NCBI GenBank assembly: GCA_001771365.1
Contig: METP01000046.1
Span: forward strand, 1 to 55,751
DNA length: 55,751 nucleotides
DNA from: a candidate division WOR-1 bacterium RIFCSPLOWO2_02_FULL_46_20
Lineage (GTDB): Bacteria > Margulisbacteria > WOR-1 > O2-12-FULL-45-9
Direction: 5' to 3'
In this document: piece by piece, positions 1 through 8,217 of the stretch
Layout: every line of letters begins with the position of its first letter
Position numbering within the stretch: the stretch's first letter is position 1
Translations under genes and position numbers: made by a program
The notes under the pieces: model-generated
The model's input: the letters and a program-made list of their open reading frames with translations, nothing else
Told to the model about the DNA's origin: nothing
Databases searched by the model: none

Positions 1-1
1 C

Positions 2-88
2 AAGATAATTTTTTTTGGTAACAAAGGTAAATCTTTGACCTCTTCTAAGAAAACCGCTAAAAAAGAGGTGCCGGCTGTTTCTGGCTAG
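2..88 (+). CDS. C-terminal end of an unidentified protein (partial)
   Basis: An open frame enters from the left edge and stops at TAG 86-88, leaving 28 residues that begin KIIFFGNK and end in a lysine, serine and threonine-rich tail (TSSKKTAKKEVPAVSG). Such basic, low-complexity tails are common at protein ends. Too little remains to name a family. A weak minus-strand open frame converges on it. Confidence 0.45.
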   Translation, partial: KIIFFGNKGKSLTSSKKTAKKEVPAVSG

Positions 89-234
89 GCGGCTTCAGCC
101 AATATGTTAATCCATTCCCTGCGTTGCGGACGTCGGATGTTATCCATAAGGCGGAAACCGATAATCCTGCCATTTTGTTTTTCTCCTCCCAGAAAAAAAT
201 AAGCCAAAGAACTTGACAGGGCTCTTTGACTCAA
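85..234 (-). other. Possible small ORF or gene remnant, minus strand
   Basis: A 49-codon frame from a possible TTG start ends at a TAG overlapping the stop of the plus-strand gene. Its last part (RIIGFRLMDNIRRPQRREW) looks like real protein, but there is no ATG and no clear ribosome binding site, and a stop codon lies a few codons upstream. It could be the C-terminal relic of a lost gene. No function can be assigned. Confidence 0.22.
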
Positions 235-277
235 TAGTTTATCCGCGTCTTTTCTAGAAAATTTTATCTAGTTTTGG

Positions 278-283
278 TATGAT
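278..283 (+). promoter_or_regulatory. -10 box of a near-leaderless radA promoter
   Basis: TATGAT at 278-283 lies six bases before the radA ATG at 290. No Shine-Dalgarno sequence and no clear -35 box are visible. With a start point about seven bases after the -10 box, the transcript would begin at or next to the ATG. Confidence 0.45.
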
Positions 284-289
284 ATAGCT

Positions 290-1630
290 ATGCCTAAAAC
301 TGAAACCCTCTTTATGTGCCAATCCTGCGGGCAGGACTTTCCCAGATGGTCGGGACAATGTCCGGCTTGTGGTGAATGGAATTCCCTTGTGGAGGAACAT
401 CAAAACAAAGCTCCCTCCTTCGCTCTTCGAGCTTCGGAGGGCAAGCAAATCCCAATATCCATTACTGAAGTTGATTATAAAGAAGAAAGTAGAATATCAA
501 CCGGAATAGTTGAAGTGGATAGAGTGTTAGGTGGTGGGGTGGTTGGGGGATCGGTTGTCTTGGTCTCTGGTGAGCCCGGGATTGGGAAATCTACCATGAT
601 GCTGCAGGTGGCCGAGGCCTTGAGTCTGAAATCTATTATCCTATATGTAAGCGGGGAAGAATCGGCCAATCAGATTAGAATCAGGGCGGAAAGGTTGGGG
701 ACTCTATCGAAAAACTTGATGCTTTTACCGGAGACGAATCTTTTTGCTATTGAAAAAGCGGTTGCTGATGTTAAACCCAAGTTCGTGGTGATTGATTCTA
801 TTCAGACCATGTTTCGAGATGATGTTTCCTCAGCCCCAGGCTCTGTTTCTCAGGTCCGCGAGTGCGCTAATTACCTGGTTAGGATTGCCAAATCAACAGG
901 CATACCGATTTTTATTGTTGGTCATGTGACCAAAGAGGGTAATATTGCCGGCCCCAGAATTTTAGAGCACATGGTTGATACTGTTTTATATTTTGAAGGT
1001 GAGAGACATAAGCAATATCGAATTTTACGAGCCAACAAAAATCGATTTGGCTCAACCAATGAAATTGGGATTTTTGAAATGAAGGATAATGGTTTGGTTG
1101 AAGTGGCTAATCCTTCGCAGGTTTTTCTTTCAGAGCGGCCGGAAAATTCTTCTGGCTCTGTTGTGACGGCAGCACTCGAAGGGACACGGCCATTGTTAGT
1201 TGAAATTCAGGCGTTGGTTGCCCCAACTAAAATGGTTTACCCGGTGCGCAAAGCAACAGGGGTAGATTATAATCGTGTGGTAATTATTCTTGCTGTGCTT
1301 GAGAGACAATTAGGTTTAAAATTTTCCGATGCTGATGTCTATGTAAACGCGGCTGGCGGAGTCAGAGTTTCTGAGCCGGCCATGGATCTGCCGATAGCTT
1401 TGGCCATTGTTTCTTGCCATAAAAACAAACCGTTTGACGCAAAAACTGTTGCTGTCGGTGAAATCGGACTGGCGGGTGAGATCCGCTCGGTTAACCAGAT
1501 CGAACAAAGGATCAAAGAAGCGGAGAAATTGGGGTTTGAACAAATTATTGTGCCCAAAAGTAATCAAAGTAAATCAAAGATTAAACTTCTGGCCGTGTCC
1601 TCAGTTAAAGAAGCGCTGAATCGTCTATAA
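290..1630 (+). CDS. radA: DNA repair protein RadA
   Basis: RadA is a RecA-like ATPase that drives branch migration of recombination intermediates. The 446-residue protein has the N-terminal zinc finger (C10, C13, C24, C27), a Walker A motif GEPGIGKS at about 94-101, the RadA-specific KNRFG motif near residue 250 and the C-terminal Lon-like domain, so it is full length. The linker between zinc finger and ATPase, about residues 41-51 (APSFALRASEG), is encoded by an imperfect palindrome at 411-441 that looks inserted in frame. The gene stands alone and converges on leuC. Confidence 0.96.
   Translation: MPKTETLFMCQSCGQDFPRWSGQCPACGEWNSLVEEHQNKAPSFALRASEGKQIPISITEVDYKEESRISTGIVEVDRVLGGGVVGGSVVLVSGEPGIGKSTMMLQVAEALSLKSIILYVSGEESANQIRIRAERLGTLSKNLMLLPETNLFAIEKAVADVKPKFVVIDSIQTMFRDDVSSAPGSVSQVRECANYLVRIAKSTGIPIFIVGHVTKEGNIAGPRILEHMVDTVLYFEGERHKQYRILRANKNRFGSTNEIGIFEMKDNGLVEVANPSQVFLSERPENSSGSVVTAALEGTRPLLVEIQALVAPTKMVYPVRKATGVDYNRVVIILAVLERQLGLKFSDADVYVNAAGGVRVSEPAMDLPIALAIVSCHKNKPFDAKTVAVGEIGLAGEIRSVNQIEQRIKEAEKLGFEQIIVPKSNQSKSKIKLLAVSSVKEALNRL
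411..441 (+). repeat. Palindromic element inside radA
   Basis: An imperfect hairpin with outer arms CCCTCC and GGAGGG and an inner CTC-TTC-GAG turn. It reads in frame through radA and encodes part of the zinc-finger/ATPase linker. It resembles short palindromes that recur in genomes of uncultured bacteria, and it is absent from the usual RadA linker. Confidence 0.6.
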
Positions 1631-1692
1631 TTACTTCTATTTGTGCCCGAGCAGCTGCCAGCCTGGATGACGGTACACTATGGGGAGGAGGT

Positions 1693-2946
1693 TTATAAAT
1701 ACTTTCGCGGATCCGCGATTTTTCCCTCAATCATCGAAGCGGCCACAGTAGCGGGTGAACCAAGATAGATAAAGGCATTTGGGTTACCCATTCTACCCTT
1801 AAAATTTCGATTAGCAGTTGAAATCACGTTTTCCCCATCTGACGGAACCCCGTTATGCGTGCCGACACAGGGACCGCAACCGGGCGTGACCGCTACGGCG
1901 CCAGCATTGAGTAGGGTTTGATATGTCCCGTCCTTAATCATGTCCAGCAAAATCTGCTTTGAAGCAGGAGCAATGATTAAACGGCAGCTATCTTTGACTT
2001 TTTTGCCCTTTAAAATTTTAGCCGCAATCTGAAAATCTTCTAAACGGCCATTGGTGCAGGTGCCAATCAGGCCTTGCTGAATCGGAACATCGCCCACTTG
2101 CGAAATTGGCACAACATTATCAACGGTGTGCGGTTTAGCGATCTGCGGCTCGAGTTTTGAAACATCAATCTCAACAGGTCTAATGTATTTTGCGTCTTTA
2201 TCTGCTTTAACCGGATTGGGCTTCTTCCTGGCATGAGCTTTAACCCAATCCAAAACCATTTTATCTGCTTCCATCAACCCGGCCTTGGCTCCGCACTCAA
2301 TCGCCATGTTGGACATAGTGAAGCGGGCGTCAACAGACATGTTGGCAATGGCGTCGCCATAGATTTCTAGGGCCAGGTAAGTGGCGCCGTCAGCAGTAAT
2401 ATCGCCAATTAACTTTAAGATTAAGTCTTTGGAATAAACGCCCCTGGGCAGGCTTCCGTTATAAATAACTTTTATTGTGTCCGGTACCTTAAACCAGAGC
2501 TTGCCCGATGTCCAGCCCGCCGCTAAATCAGTCGAACCAATCCCGGTTGAAAAAACATTTATTGCTCCATAGGTGCAAGTGTGAGAATCGGCGCCAATAA
2601 TTAAATCGCCAGGCACGGCATGTCCTTGCTCCGGTGTAATCTGGTGGCAAACGCCGCAGCCAATGTCGTAAAGTTTAATGCCTTGTTCTTTTTGAAAATC
2701 CCTGATTTTTTTATGAATAGCAGATACTCCGGAATTAGGGGAGGGTGAGCTGTGGTCGATAATAATGGCAATCTTGGAGGGATCAAAAACTTTTTTGGTT
2801 CCCATGTTATTAAAAGAATCTATCGCAATGCCCGAGGTGCCGTCCTGACCAATAAGATAATCAAGGTCAGCAATAACAATGTCCCCGACCCTGGCCTCTT
2901 TTCCCGAATGAGCGGAGAGTATCTTTTCCGCTATGGTCTTGCCCAT
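1693..2946 (-). CDS. leuC: 3-isopropylmalate dehydratase large subunit-like (LeuC / homoaconitase family)
   Basis: The 417-residue protein belongs to the short LeuC/homoaconitase branch of the aconitase family, which isomerises 2- to 3-isopropylmalate through a [4Fe-4S] cluster in leucine synthesis. Cluster ligands are visible in IGTCTNGR and PGCGPCVGTH, with the substrate-loop ADSHTCTYG and IIIDHSSPSP near the N-terminus. The start is one base after the stop of the upstream TPR-like gene, so the two form an operon. The small subunit LeuD and other leucine genes are not in the window, so homoaconitate or a related substrate cannot be excluded. Confidence 0.88.
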   Translation of the reverse strand: MGKTIAEKILSAHSGKEARVGDIVIADLDYLIGQDGTSGIAIDSFNNMGTKKVFDPSKIAIIIDHSSPSPNSGVSAIHKKIRDFQKEQGIKLYDIGCGVCHQITPEQGHAVPGDLIIGADSHTCTYGAINVFSTGIGSTDLAAGWTSGKLWFKVPDTIKVIYNGSLPRGVYSKDLILKLIGDITADGATYLALEIYGDAIANMSVDARFTMSNMAIECGAKAGLMEADKMVLDWVKAHARKKPNPVKADKDAKYIRPVEIDVSKLEPQIAKPHTVDNVVPISQVGDVPIQQGLIGTCTNGRLEDFQIAAKILKGKKVKDSCRLIIAPASKQILLDMIKDGTYQTLLNAGAVAVTPGCGPCVGTHNGVPSDGENVISTANRNFKGRMGNPNAFIYLGSPATVAASMIEGKIADPRKYL

Positions 2947-2947
2947 G

Positions 2948-3862
2948 TTATTTGTTTTGTTTCCGCCTTTCTGCTAAAGCTATTTCAACAATCCTGGCCT
3001 TGTCCATAAGATAAGGATCAAGTCCTTCGGTCTCCAGCACTTCTTTGACCAGCTTGGTAGCTTTTGGCTGTTTGACAATATCTGCCATGTCTAACTTGGC
3101 CCTAAAAATTAGGTCTTGATAGTCAAATGGCATGCTAATGACACTTTCTAGTAGTTTTTCTGCCCGGTCAAAGTCCCCTCTTTTGGCGCGACGGATTAAA
3201 ACTTCAGCCTTTAGCGTTTTGCCTTTGTAGGTAAAATAATCGTCGGAACGTGGCTTTAACTCTTTTAAAGCAGCCTCAGCAAACCTTAAGGGGTTGTTGG
3301 TATCTTTTGGTGTTTGGTAGAGTTTAATTTCTGTTTTGGTTAAGAAGGCTCTTCCCTTGAAGTACCAGTGAGCGTTTTTGGCCCTGATAACGTGATCAAG
3401 TAACTTAAGGGCCTTGTCCCAGTCCCCCTTATTTTTACGAGCCAGGCGCAGCTCAGCTTCTACCGCAAAAGTTTTGGCGGCAAAAAAATCGGACATGTCA
3501 TTCCCCAATAGTTTGCGGGCTTTTTCGCACAAAGAAATAGCCTCATCAAACGCTTCCGGAGAACCGATCATGAGCTCAGCTTTGCCAATTAGGGTACGCG
3601 CCCTGAGCGAATCTGGAATGTGACGTTCCAATATCTGATCAAATATTCTTTTGGCTTCTTTGTAATCTCCCTGTTCACTGCGGCCGACCAGTAAATCTGC
3701 AATTCCAAACATAAGTTCCGGGGCATCGGCACGCTTAGGGTTTTGAGATAAAATATAGCGATAGCGTTTGAGAACTTTGTTGATTTTCTCTTTTTCCGAA
3801 GGAATAGGGAAGCCAACTTGTTTATCGACAATGTAACTCATAACCGGGGAAAGCACCGCCAT
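2948..3862 (-). CDS. TPR/Sel1-like helical repeat protein, function unknown
   Basis: A 304-residue soluble protein built from repeated helical pairs of about 35 residues (for example YKEAKRIFDQILE, FDEAISLCEKARKLL, WDKALKLLDHVIRA, FDRAEKLLESVIS), typical of tetratricopeptide scaffolds. No catalytic motif, signal peptide or membrane segment is seen. The start is supported by a strong AAGGAGGAT site just upstream and by a consensus promoter at 3901-3929. It is the first gene of a two-gene unit with leuC, but repeat proteins give no specific clue to function. Confidence 0.75.
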   Translation of the reverse strand: MAVLSPVMSYIVDKQVGFPIPSEKEKINKVLKRYRYILSQNPKRADAPELMFGIADLLVGRSEQGDYKEAKRIFDQILERHIPDSLRARTLIGKAELMIGSPEAFDEAISLCEKARKLLGNDMSDFFAAKTFAVEAELRLARKNKGDWDKALKLLDHVIRAKNAHWYFKGRAFLTKTEIKLYQTPKDTNNPLRFAEAALKELKPRSDDYFTYKGKTLKAEVLIRRAKRGDFDRAEKLLESVISMPFDYQDLIFRAKLDMADIVKQPKATKLVKEVLETEGLDPYLMDKARIVEIALAERRKQNK

Positions 3863-3890
3863 GTTATCCTCCTTTTCTTAACTGTTACGG

Positions 3891-3919
3891 TTGAAACCTG
3901 ATTATAAATAATGTAGAAT
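3891..3919 (+). promoter_or_regulatory. rnc-pyrC promoter, near-leaderless
   Basis: TTGAAA (3891-3896), a 17-base spacer and TAGAAT (3914-3919) precede the rnc start at 3929 by nine bases. No Shine-Dalgarno sequence fits, so the mRNA would carry a leader of only a few bases. It overlaps the minus-strand promoter of the TPR gene. Confidence 0.6.
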
Positions 3920-3929
3920 ATAATGTCAA
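3901..3929 (-). promoter_or_regulatory. Consensus promoter for the TPR gene and leuC
   Basis: On the minus strand TTGACA (3924-3929) and TATAAT (3901-3906) are separated by exactly 17 bases, a perfect sigma70-type promoter. Its spacer contains the -10 box of the rnc promoter facing the other way, so the two promoters occupy the same DNA. Confidence 0.75.
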
Positions 3930-4711
3930 TGGAACACCTTTCTCCGCAAAGAGAAAAAAAACTTCTCGAAGTTGAAAAAAAACTTGGCACATCTTTCCAC
4001 AACACAAGCCTGCTCAACCAGTCATTAACCCATAGTTCCTATGGCCATGAAAATAAGATCCCCGACAATGAGCGCATGGAATTTTTAGGTGACGCGGTCC
4101 TAAAGCTGGTAGTCAGTGAATTTCTTTTTCATAAGTTTCCGGAACGAGCCGAAGGAGATTTAACCAAGATAAGAGCCGCGGTCATCTCAGACGAGACCCT
4201 GGCGACCGTGGGGCGCAAGCTTTATCTGGGAGATTATTTGCTGCTCAGCGCGAACGAACAAGGAACCGGCGGCACGCGCAGAAAGTCGAACCTGGCTAAT
4301 ACTTTTGAAGCGGTGCTCGGGGCGGTTTTTATTGATGCCGGCATTGGGAAATCGCGCGAGTTGGTTTTAAACGTTTTGACGGAAGAGATAGATAAAGTTT
4401 CAAAAGAAGGTTATATCCGCGACTATAAATCTGCTTTGCAGGAATATACACAAAAGCAAAAATGGGAATTGCCGCGCTACAAGGTTGTTAAAGAGGCCGG
4501 TCCCAAGCATCGCAAGGTTTTTTGGATGGAAGTAAAAATTAGGGGGAGGCGGTATGGGTTGGGTAGAGGGGGTAATAAGAAGGAGTCTGAACAGCGGGCA
4601 GCTATGCAAGCTTTGAAGGCACTTAAGGCGGAGCAAAAAAATGGTGGCAGAGTGGAGAGAAGGGGACTTAAGGGTATTATTTCTCAGGTAAGGAAGAAAA
4701 TAAAAATATAA
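3929..4711 (+). CDS. rnc: Ribonuclease III
   Basis: RNase III cuts double-stranded RNA during rRNA and mRNA processing. The 260-residue protein shows the catalytic signature ERMEFLGDAVL, the second acidic motif NTFEAVLGAVFIDAG and a C-terminal double-stranded RNA-binding domain starting near YKSALQEYTQKQK. An ATG at 3923 is two codons upstream in the same frame; 3929 is preferred because the likely transcription start falls at about 3926. The stop overlaps the pyrC start by one base (TAATG), so the genes are translationally coupled. Confidence 0.95.
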   Translation: MEHLSPQREKKLLEVEKKLGTSFHNTSLLNQSLTHSSYGHENKIPDNERMEFLGDAVLKLVVSEFLFHKFPERAEGDLTKIRAAVISDETLATVGRKLYLGDYLLLSANEQGTGGTRRKSNLANTFEAVLGAVFIDAGIGKSRELVLNVLTEEIDKVSKEGYIRDYKSALQEYTQKQKWELPRYKVVKEAGPKHRKVFWMEVKIRGRRYGLGRGGNKKESEQRAAMQALKALKAEQKNGGRVERRGLKGIISQVRKKIKI

Positions 4712-6000
4712 TGGCTAAGTTATTGATTAAAAACGGCAGAGTTGTTGATCCCGCCTCTAATTTAGACGGTCAACGGGACGTTTTGATTGTTGATGGGAAG
4801 ATTAAAACAATTAAGTCGCAAGTAATGAGTCGCGGAGCACGAGTCATCGAGGCTAAAGGGATGCTGGTTCTGCCTGGCTTGATAGATATGCACGCCCATC
4901 TGAGGGATCCCGGTCGACCTGATAAGGAGACGATTGCTTCTGGCACCAGGGCCGCCGCCATGGGCGGGTTTACCACTATTTGCTGCATGGCTAACACAGA
5001 GCCTCCCATTGATAATGCCGCGGTTGTTAAATACGTGAAGAATAAAGCGGAGATAGAAGGGGTGGTCAATGTTTTGCCAATTGCTGCGGTGACCAAAGGG
5101 CTTAAGGGGGAAGCTCTAGCAGAGATGGGGATGATGTTAAAGGAGGGAGCCGTTGCTTTTTCTGATGATGGTCAGCCAATTATGCGGGCAGACGTTATGC
5201 GTCGAGCTTTAGAATACGCCAGGCAGTTTAAAGTGCCAATCATTTCTCATTGTGAAGATAAGGCGCTCTCCCATGGCGGCTCGATGAACGAAAGTGCTCT
5301 TTCAACTGCTTTGGGCTTGCCAGGTATCCCGGCGCTAGCAGAAGAAAACATGGTGGCGCGCGATATAGCTCTGGCTAGAGAATTCGGCAGGCTACACATT
5401 GCCCATGTGTCGTCCGCAAAATCTGTCGATCTGATCCGGCAGGCAAAGAAAAAGAAAATAGACGTGACTTGTGAAACTTGTCCGCATTATTTCTCTTTAA
5501 CCGAAGAAGCGGTTAAAGATTATGATACCAATGCCAAGGTTAATCCTCCGTTAAAGTCCAGGACAGATGTTAAGGCTATTATCAAAGGCTTAAAGGACGG
5601 GACTATCGATGTTATCGCAACGGATCATGCGCCGCATAATATTGAAGAGAAAGAGCTTGAGTTCAATTCAGCAGCTTTTGGCCTGGTTGGCTTGGAAACC
5701 GCGCTGGCGCTGGTAATTACATACTTGGTAGACACAAAAGAGCTGACGCTAAAGAAGGCAATTGAAAAACTGACAACCAGCCCAGCCAAAATTCTTGGCT
5801 TGAATAAAGGGGCGCTTAAAATTGGGGCTGATGCCGATCTGGTCATCGTTGATCCCAAAGCCGGGTGGACGGTTGACCCCTCACAATTCGCCTCCAAAAG
5901 CAAAAATTCCCCGTTCAACGGGTGGAAGCTCAAAGGTAAAGTCCTCTGCACCATCGTGAGTGGCAAAGTGGTAGTACGCGATGGTAAAGTTTGTAGCTAG
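4711..6000 (+). CDS. pyrC: Dihydroorotase
   Basis: Dihydroorotase closes the pyrimidine ring to make dihydroorotate in UMP synthesis. The 429-residue protein is a class I enzyme of the amidohydrolase fold, with metal ligands in DMHAHLRDPG, the substrate loop GRPDKETIASGT, histidines in SHCED and IAHVSS, and the catalytic aspartate in VIATDHAPHN. It follows rnc with a one-base overlap. No pyrB or carbamoyl-phosphate synthase gene is nearby. The end overlaps the next lipoprotein gene by 20 bases. Confidence 0.95.
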   Translation: MAKLLIKNGRVVDPASNLDGQRDVLIVDGKIKTIKSQVMSRGARVIEAKGMLVLPGLIDMHAHLRDPGRPDKETIASGTRAAAMGGFTTICCMANTEPPIDNAAVVKYVKNKAEIEGVVNVLPIAAVTKGLKGEALAEMGMMLKEGAVAFSDDGQPIMRADVMRRALEYARQFKVPIISHCEDKALSHGGSMNESALSTALGLPGIPALAEENMVARDIALAREFGRLHIAHVSSAKSVDLIRQAKKKKIDVTCETCPHYFSLTEEAVKDYDTNAKVNPPLKSRTDVKAIIKGLKDGTIDVIATDHAPHNIEEKELEFNSAAFGLVGLETALALVITYLVDTKELTLKKAIEKLTTSPAKILGLNKGALKIGADADLVIVDPKAGWTVDPSQFASKSKNSPFNGWKLKGKVLCTIVSGKVVVRDGKVCS

Positions 6001-6598
6001 CTGCTTGTTAGCAGTAATTTTCTTATCTGGTTGTGGAGATCTTGAGACAAGCTCCTCGGTTTCCAGTATTACAATTTCTCCTTCGAGTATCACAGTGGGA
6101 ATAGCCAAAAGTACATTGTTTAGCGCGATTGTCAAAAATAGCGCCGGGAATATTATTAGTGCTTCTCCGACCTGGAGCGTGAGCGGAACAGGAAGCATAA
6201 ATAGTTCAACCGGATTATTTACCGCTGGTAGTGCCAGTGGAGAGGGGACAGTCACGGCTACCTATGGTGGGATTTCTGACACGGCCGCTGTTACCACTAC
6301 TATTAATGGCTGGGTAGCGGGAAGAGTGTTGGACAGTCTTGGCAAAAAAGTCCAGGATATAAAGGTTTATTTGATCGGGACCAGCCTCGAGGATTTTACC
6401 GATTCTGATGGCGATTATTCAATTCCAAGTGTTCCTGCCGGAACTTACGAAGTGTGGACGGATAGAGATTCATCGATTTATCGTGCAGCCTCAAAAGAAG
6501 CTACTGTCGTTAGCGGGGAGACGGAAACAGTAAACTTTACTATCTTATACTTTACCGATCCACCCGATCTTAATCCCCCGGTGTTTGAGTTCGAATAA
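5981..6598 (+). CDS. Lipoprotein with Ig-like and carboxypeptidase-regulatory-like domains
   Basis: A 205-residue predicted lipoprotein: signal peptide with lipobox LSGC (acylated Cys18), then a bacterial Ig-like (Big_2-type) domain at about 28-105 with SITISPSSITVGIAKSTLFSA, then a carboxypeptidase-regulatory-like beta domain at about 110-190 with GWVAGRVLDSLGKKVQDIKV and YSIPSVPAGTYEV. Both folds serve as extracellular beta-sandwich modules. The start lies inside pyrC, which suggests coupling. Its role at the cell surface is unknown. Confidence 0.75.
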   Translation: MVKFVASCLLAVIFLSGCGDLETSSSVSSITISPSSITVGIAKSTLFSAIVKNSAGNIISASPTWSVSGTGSINSSTGLFTAGSASGEGTVTATYGGISDTAAVTTTINGWVAGRVLDSLGKKVQDIKVYLIGTSLEDFTDSDGDYSIPSVPAGTYEVWTDRDSSIYRAASKEATVVSGETETVNFTILYFTDPPDLNPPVFEFE

Positions 6599-6616
6599 TG
6601 GCGGTGGGAGGGATAA

Positions 6617-7597
6617 ATGGTCTGGATTAAATTCATTGTTTGCTCGCTGGTTATCTTTTTTGCCGGGCATAAAGTTGCCAAATATGGTGACATGATTGCC
6701 GAAAAAACCGGTCTCTGCCGAGCCTGGCTCGGCCTAACTCTTTTGGCCGCGGTAACCTCTCTGCCTGAATTGGCCAACGCTGTGTCGGCGACAACCGCTA
6801 ATTTACCAGAGCTGGCTGTCGGAGATATCCTCGGCGCCTGCATGATCAATGTCCTTACCTTGGCCATGCTTGATATTATCCTTTGGTTTAGAGGACGCAA
6901 GTCAATTTTCATAAAATCTGAAAAAAACAATATTCTCTCGGCACTTTTTGGCATGGGCCTGTTAAGTTTTGTGGCTTTTTCCCTGGCGGTTACCCGTTAT
7001 TTTATTGATTTTCAGATTTTTGGTGTTTCCGGTTATACTTTGGCAATTGTTTTGATCTATCTTGTTATTCAAAAAATATTATATTCTCAGAGCCAGGCTG
7101 AAAAAACAGAGGAGAAAAAGCATTATGATCAGGTGTCCAGTTTCAAGACATATTTGGGCTTTTTGCTTTGTGCCTTAATTGTTATTATTGCCGGTGGTTG
7201 GCTGCCTTTTATTGGGGCGGAGATTGTGGAGATTATGGGTTGGGGTAGGACTTTTGTAGCCGTGCTGTTTTTGGGCTTTGCCACAACCCTGCCTGAAGCC
7301 ACCGTTTCTCTCTCAGCCTTGCGTTTGGGCTCGGTTGGCATGGGTATTGGTAATCTTTTAGGTAGTAATATTTTTAACGTAGCAATATTGTTTGTGGCAG
7401 ACGTTTTTTATCAACCCGGAGACCTATTGACCGCAGTGCCGGTGAGTATGATCTTCGCGGCTTTATTTGGGGCCCTGCTGACATTTATTGTTTTCCTGGC
7501 ACTAGAGAAACGGATAAAAAATCGAATCCCTTCCCTGTTAATTGTGTTTTGTTATCTCCTGTCCCTTTTTCTCCTCTTCAAAGCCAGCGCGATGTAA
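6617..7597 (+). CDS. Sodium/calcium exchanger family antiporter (CaxA/YrbG type)
   Basis: A 326-residue polytopic membrane protein with the two inverted halves of the cation/Ca2+ exchanger family. The alpha-1 repeat contains AAVTSLPELANAVSA and GDILGACMINVLTL; the alpha-2 repeat contains GFATTLPEATVSLSA and GNLLGSNIFNVAIL, with the ion-binding glutamates kept in both. It likely exports Ca2+ in exchange for Na+ or H+. GGAGGG lies upstream of the ATG at 6617. It is probably the last gene of the rnc-pyrC unit. Confidence 0.88.
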   Translation: MVWIKFIVCSLVIFFAGHKVAKYGDMIAEKTGLCRAWLGLTLLAAVTSLPELANAVSATTANLPELAVGDILGACMINVLTLAMLDIILWFRGRKSIFIKSEKNNILSALFGMGLLSFVAFSLAVTRYFIDFQIFGVSGYTLAIVLIYLVIQKILYSQSQAEKTEEKKHYDQVSSFKTYLGFLLCALIVIIAGGWLPFIGAEIVEIMGWGRTFVAVLFLGFATTLPEATVSLSALRLGSVGMGIGNLLGSNIFNVAILFVADVFYQPGDLLTAVPVSMIFAALFGALLTFIVFLALEKRIKNRIPSLLIVFCYLLSLFLLFKASAM

Positions 7598-7638
7598 GCA
7601 AAAGTGTCGTAATCTCGACACCTATTAACTAACAACAC

Positions 7639-7657
7639 GATCCGATTTTATCGGATC
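7639..7657 (+). repeat. Perfect hairpin within copy A
   Basis: GATCCGAT-TTT-ATCGGATC has eight-base perfect arms. The homologous copy at 42.1 kb lacks it, so it looks like a later palindrome insertion. Confidence 0.55.
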
Positions 7658-7735
7658 TACAACTAACAACTTACAACTACTCCCTAAATTTTTCCCGTAA
7701 TTATTATAAATAATAGTTGTTTGTTGTAAGTTGTA

Positions 7736-7752
7736 GTCCGCCGCAGGCGGAC
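7736..7752 (+). repeat. Perfect G+C-rich hairpin within copy A
   Basis: GTCCGCC-GCA-GGCGGAC has seven-base perfect arms. It is missing from copy B and, like the hairpin at 7639-7657, seems to be a separate insertion into the element. Confidence 0.55.
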
Positions 7753-7803
7753 GTCTTGTTAGGTGGTAACTAGCTTGCTACCCCTTGAACATGGAGGTTT
7801 AGA

Positions 7804-8217
7804 ATGATTATTAAATGTTGTCTGCTTATTTTACTTGCTCTCCTGCTTTCCTCATGTTCCACCCAAAAGGATGAAAAAAATATTAACACCGGTTTTCGCG
7901 AGGATGATGTTGCTATAGTTGAAGAACAGGCGGCGTCTCCTGAAGTTGATGCTCGTCAACCTATCTATATATATAATCAGCAAAAGCAAAATGAAGAGCA
8001 AGAAACCACTTTACGTTTGAATGGCGACCCCCTCCTCCTGCGCAACAACTATGTTCGGTTAGTTGGGGTGGTCAGTGGGGGAAGACCGATGGCTCTTGTT
8101 GAAGTCGGGGGGAGGGGTTGTGTTCTAGGTGCAGGCGAAATGGTGAGTGGTTGTCGGGTGGTTAGTATTATGGAGAATTGCATAATACTTAGTAATGCAG
8201 GAAGTAGTAAGTTATGA
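7804..8217 (+). CDS. PilP/GspC-like periplasmic lipoprotein
   Basis: A 137-residue lipoprotein with lipobox LSSC (Cys18), a disordered acidic and glutamine-rich stretch at about 20-75, and a C-terminal small beta domain at about 80-135 (LVGVVSGGRPMALVEVGG, CVLGAGEMVSGCRVVSI, CIILS). That pattern matches the homology region of PilP and GspC proteins that bind secretins in type IV pilus or type II secretion machines. GGAGG precedes the ATG. Its stop overlaps the secretin start by four bases, which supports a secretin-partner role. The family assignment rests on pattern and context. Confidence 0.65.
   Translation: MIIKCCLLILLALLLSSCSTQKDEKNINTGFREDDVAIVEEQAASPEVDARQPIYIYNQQKQNEEQETTLRLNGDPLLLRNNYVRLVGVVSGGRPMALVEVGGRGCVLGAGEMVSGCRVVSIMENCIILSNAGSSKL

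Larger units (their letters stand above)
7604..7782 (+). repeat. Structured intergenic element, copy A (upstream of pilP-like/secretin)
   Basis: This 179-base stretch fills the gap between the antiporter gene and the pilP-like gene. It begins with hairpin GTGTCG-TAATCT-CGACAC (7604-7621), carries long-range arms ACAACTTACAAC and GTTGTAAGTTGT, and ends with GGTAACTAGCTTGCTACC (7765-7782). A shorter homologous copy lies at 42104-42233 upstream of yraN/comM. Copy A differs mainly by two extra perfect hairpins, 7639-7657 and 7736-7752. It could be a cis-acting RNA, a regulator-binding region or a small mobile element; no known riboswitch core was recognised. Confidence 0.55.

Noticed and set aside
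7620-7770. Integron attC-like site, because of CTAACAAC and TTGTTAGG ends
   Set aside because: No paired R and L boxes in the right order, no integrase and no cassette array are present.
7604-7782. c-di-GMP (GEMM) riboswitch, because of the GGTA...TACC-type terminal hairpin
   Set aside because: The conserved GEMM core sequences around the ligand site are absent, and the hairpin matches only on the opposite strand.
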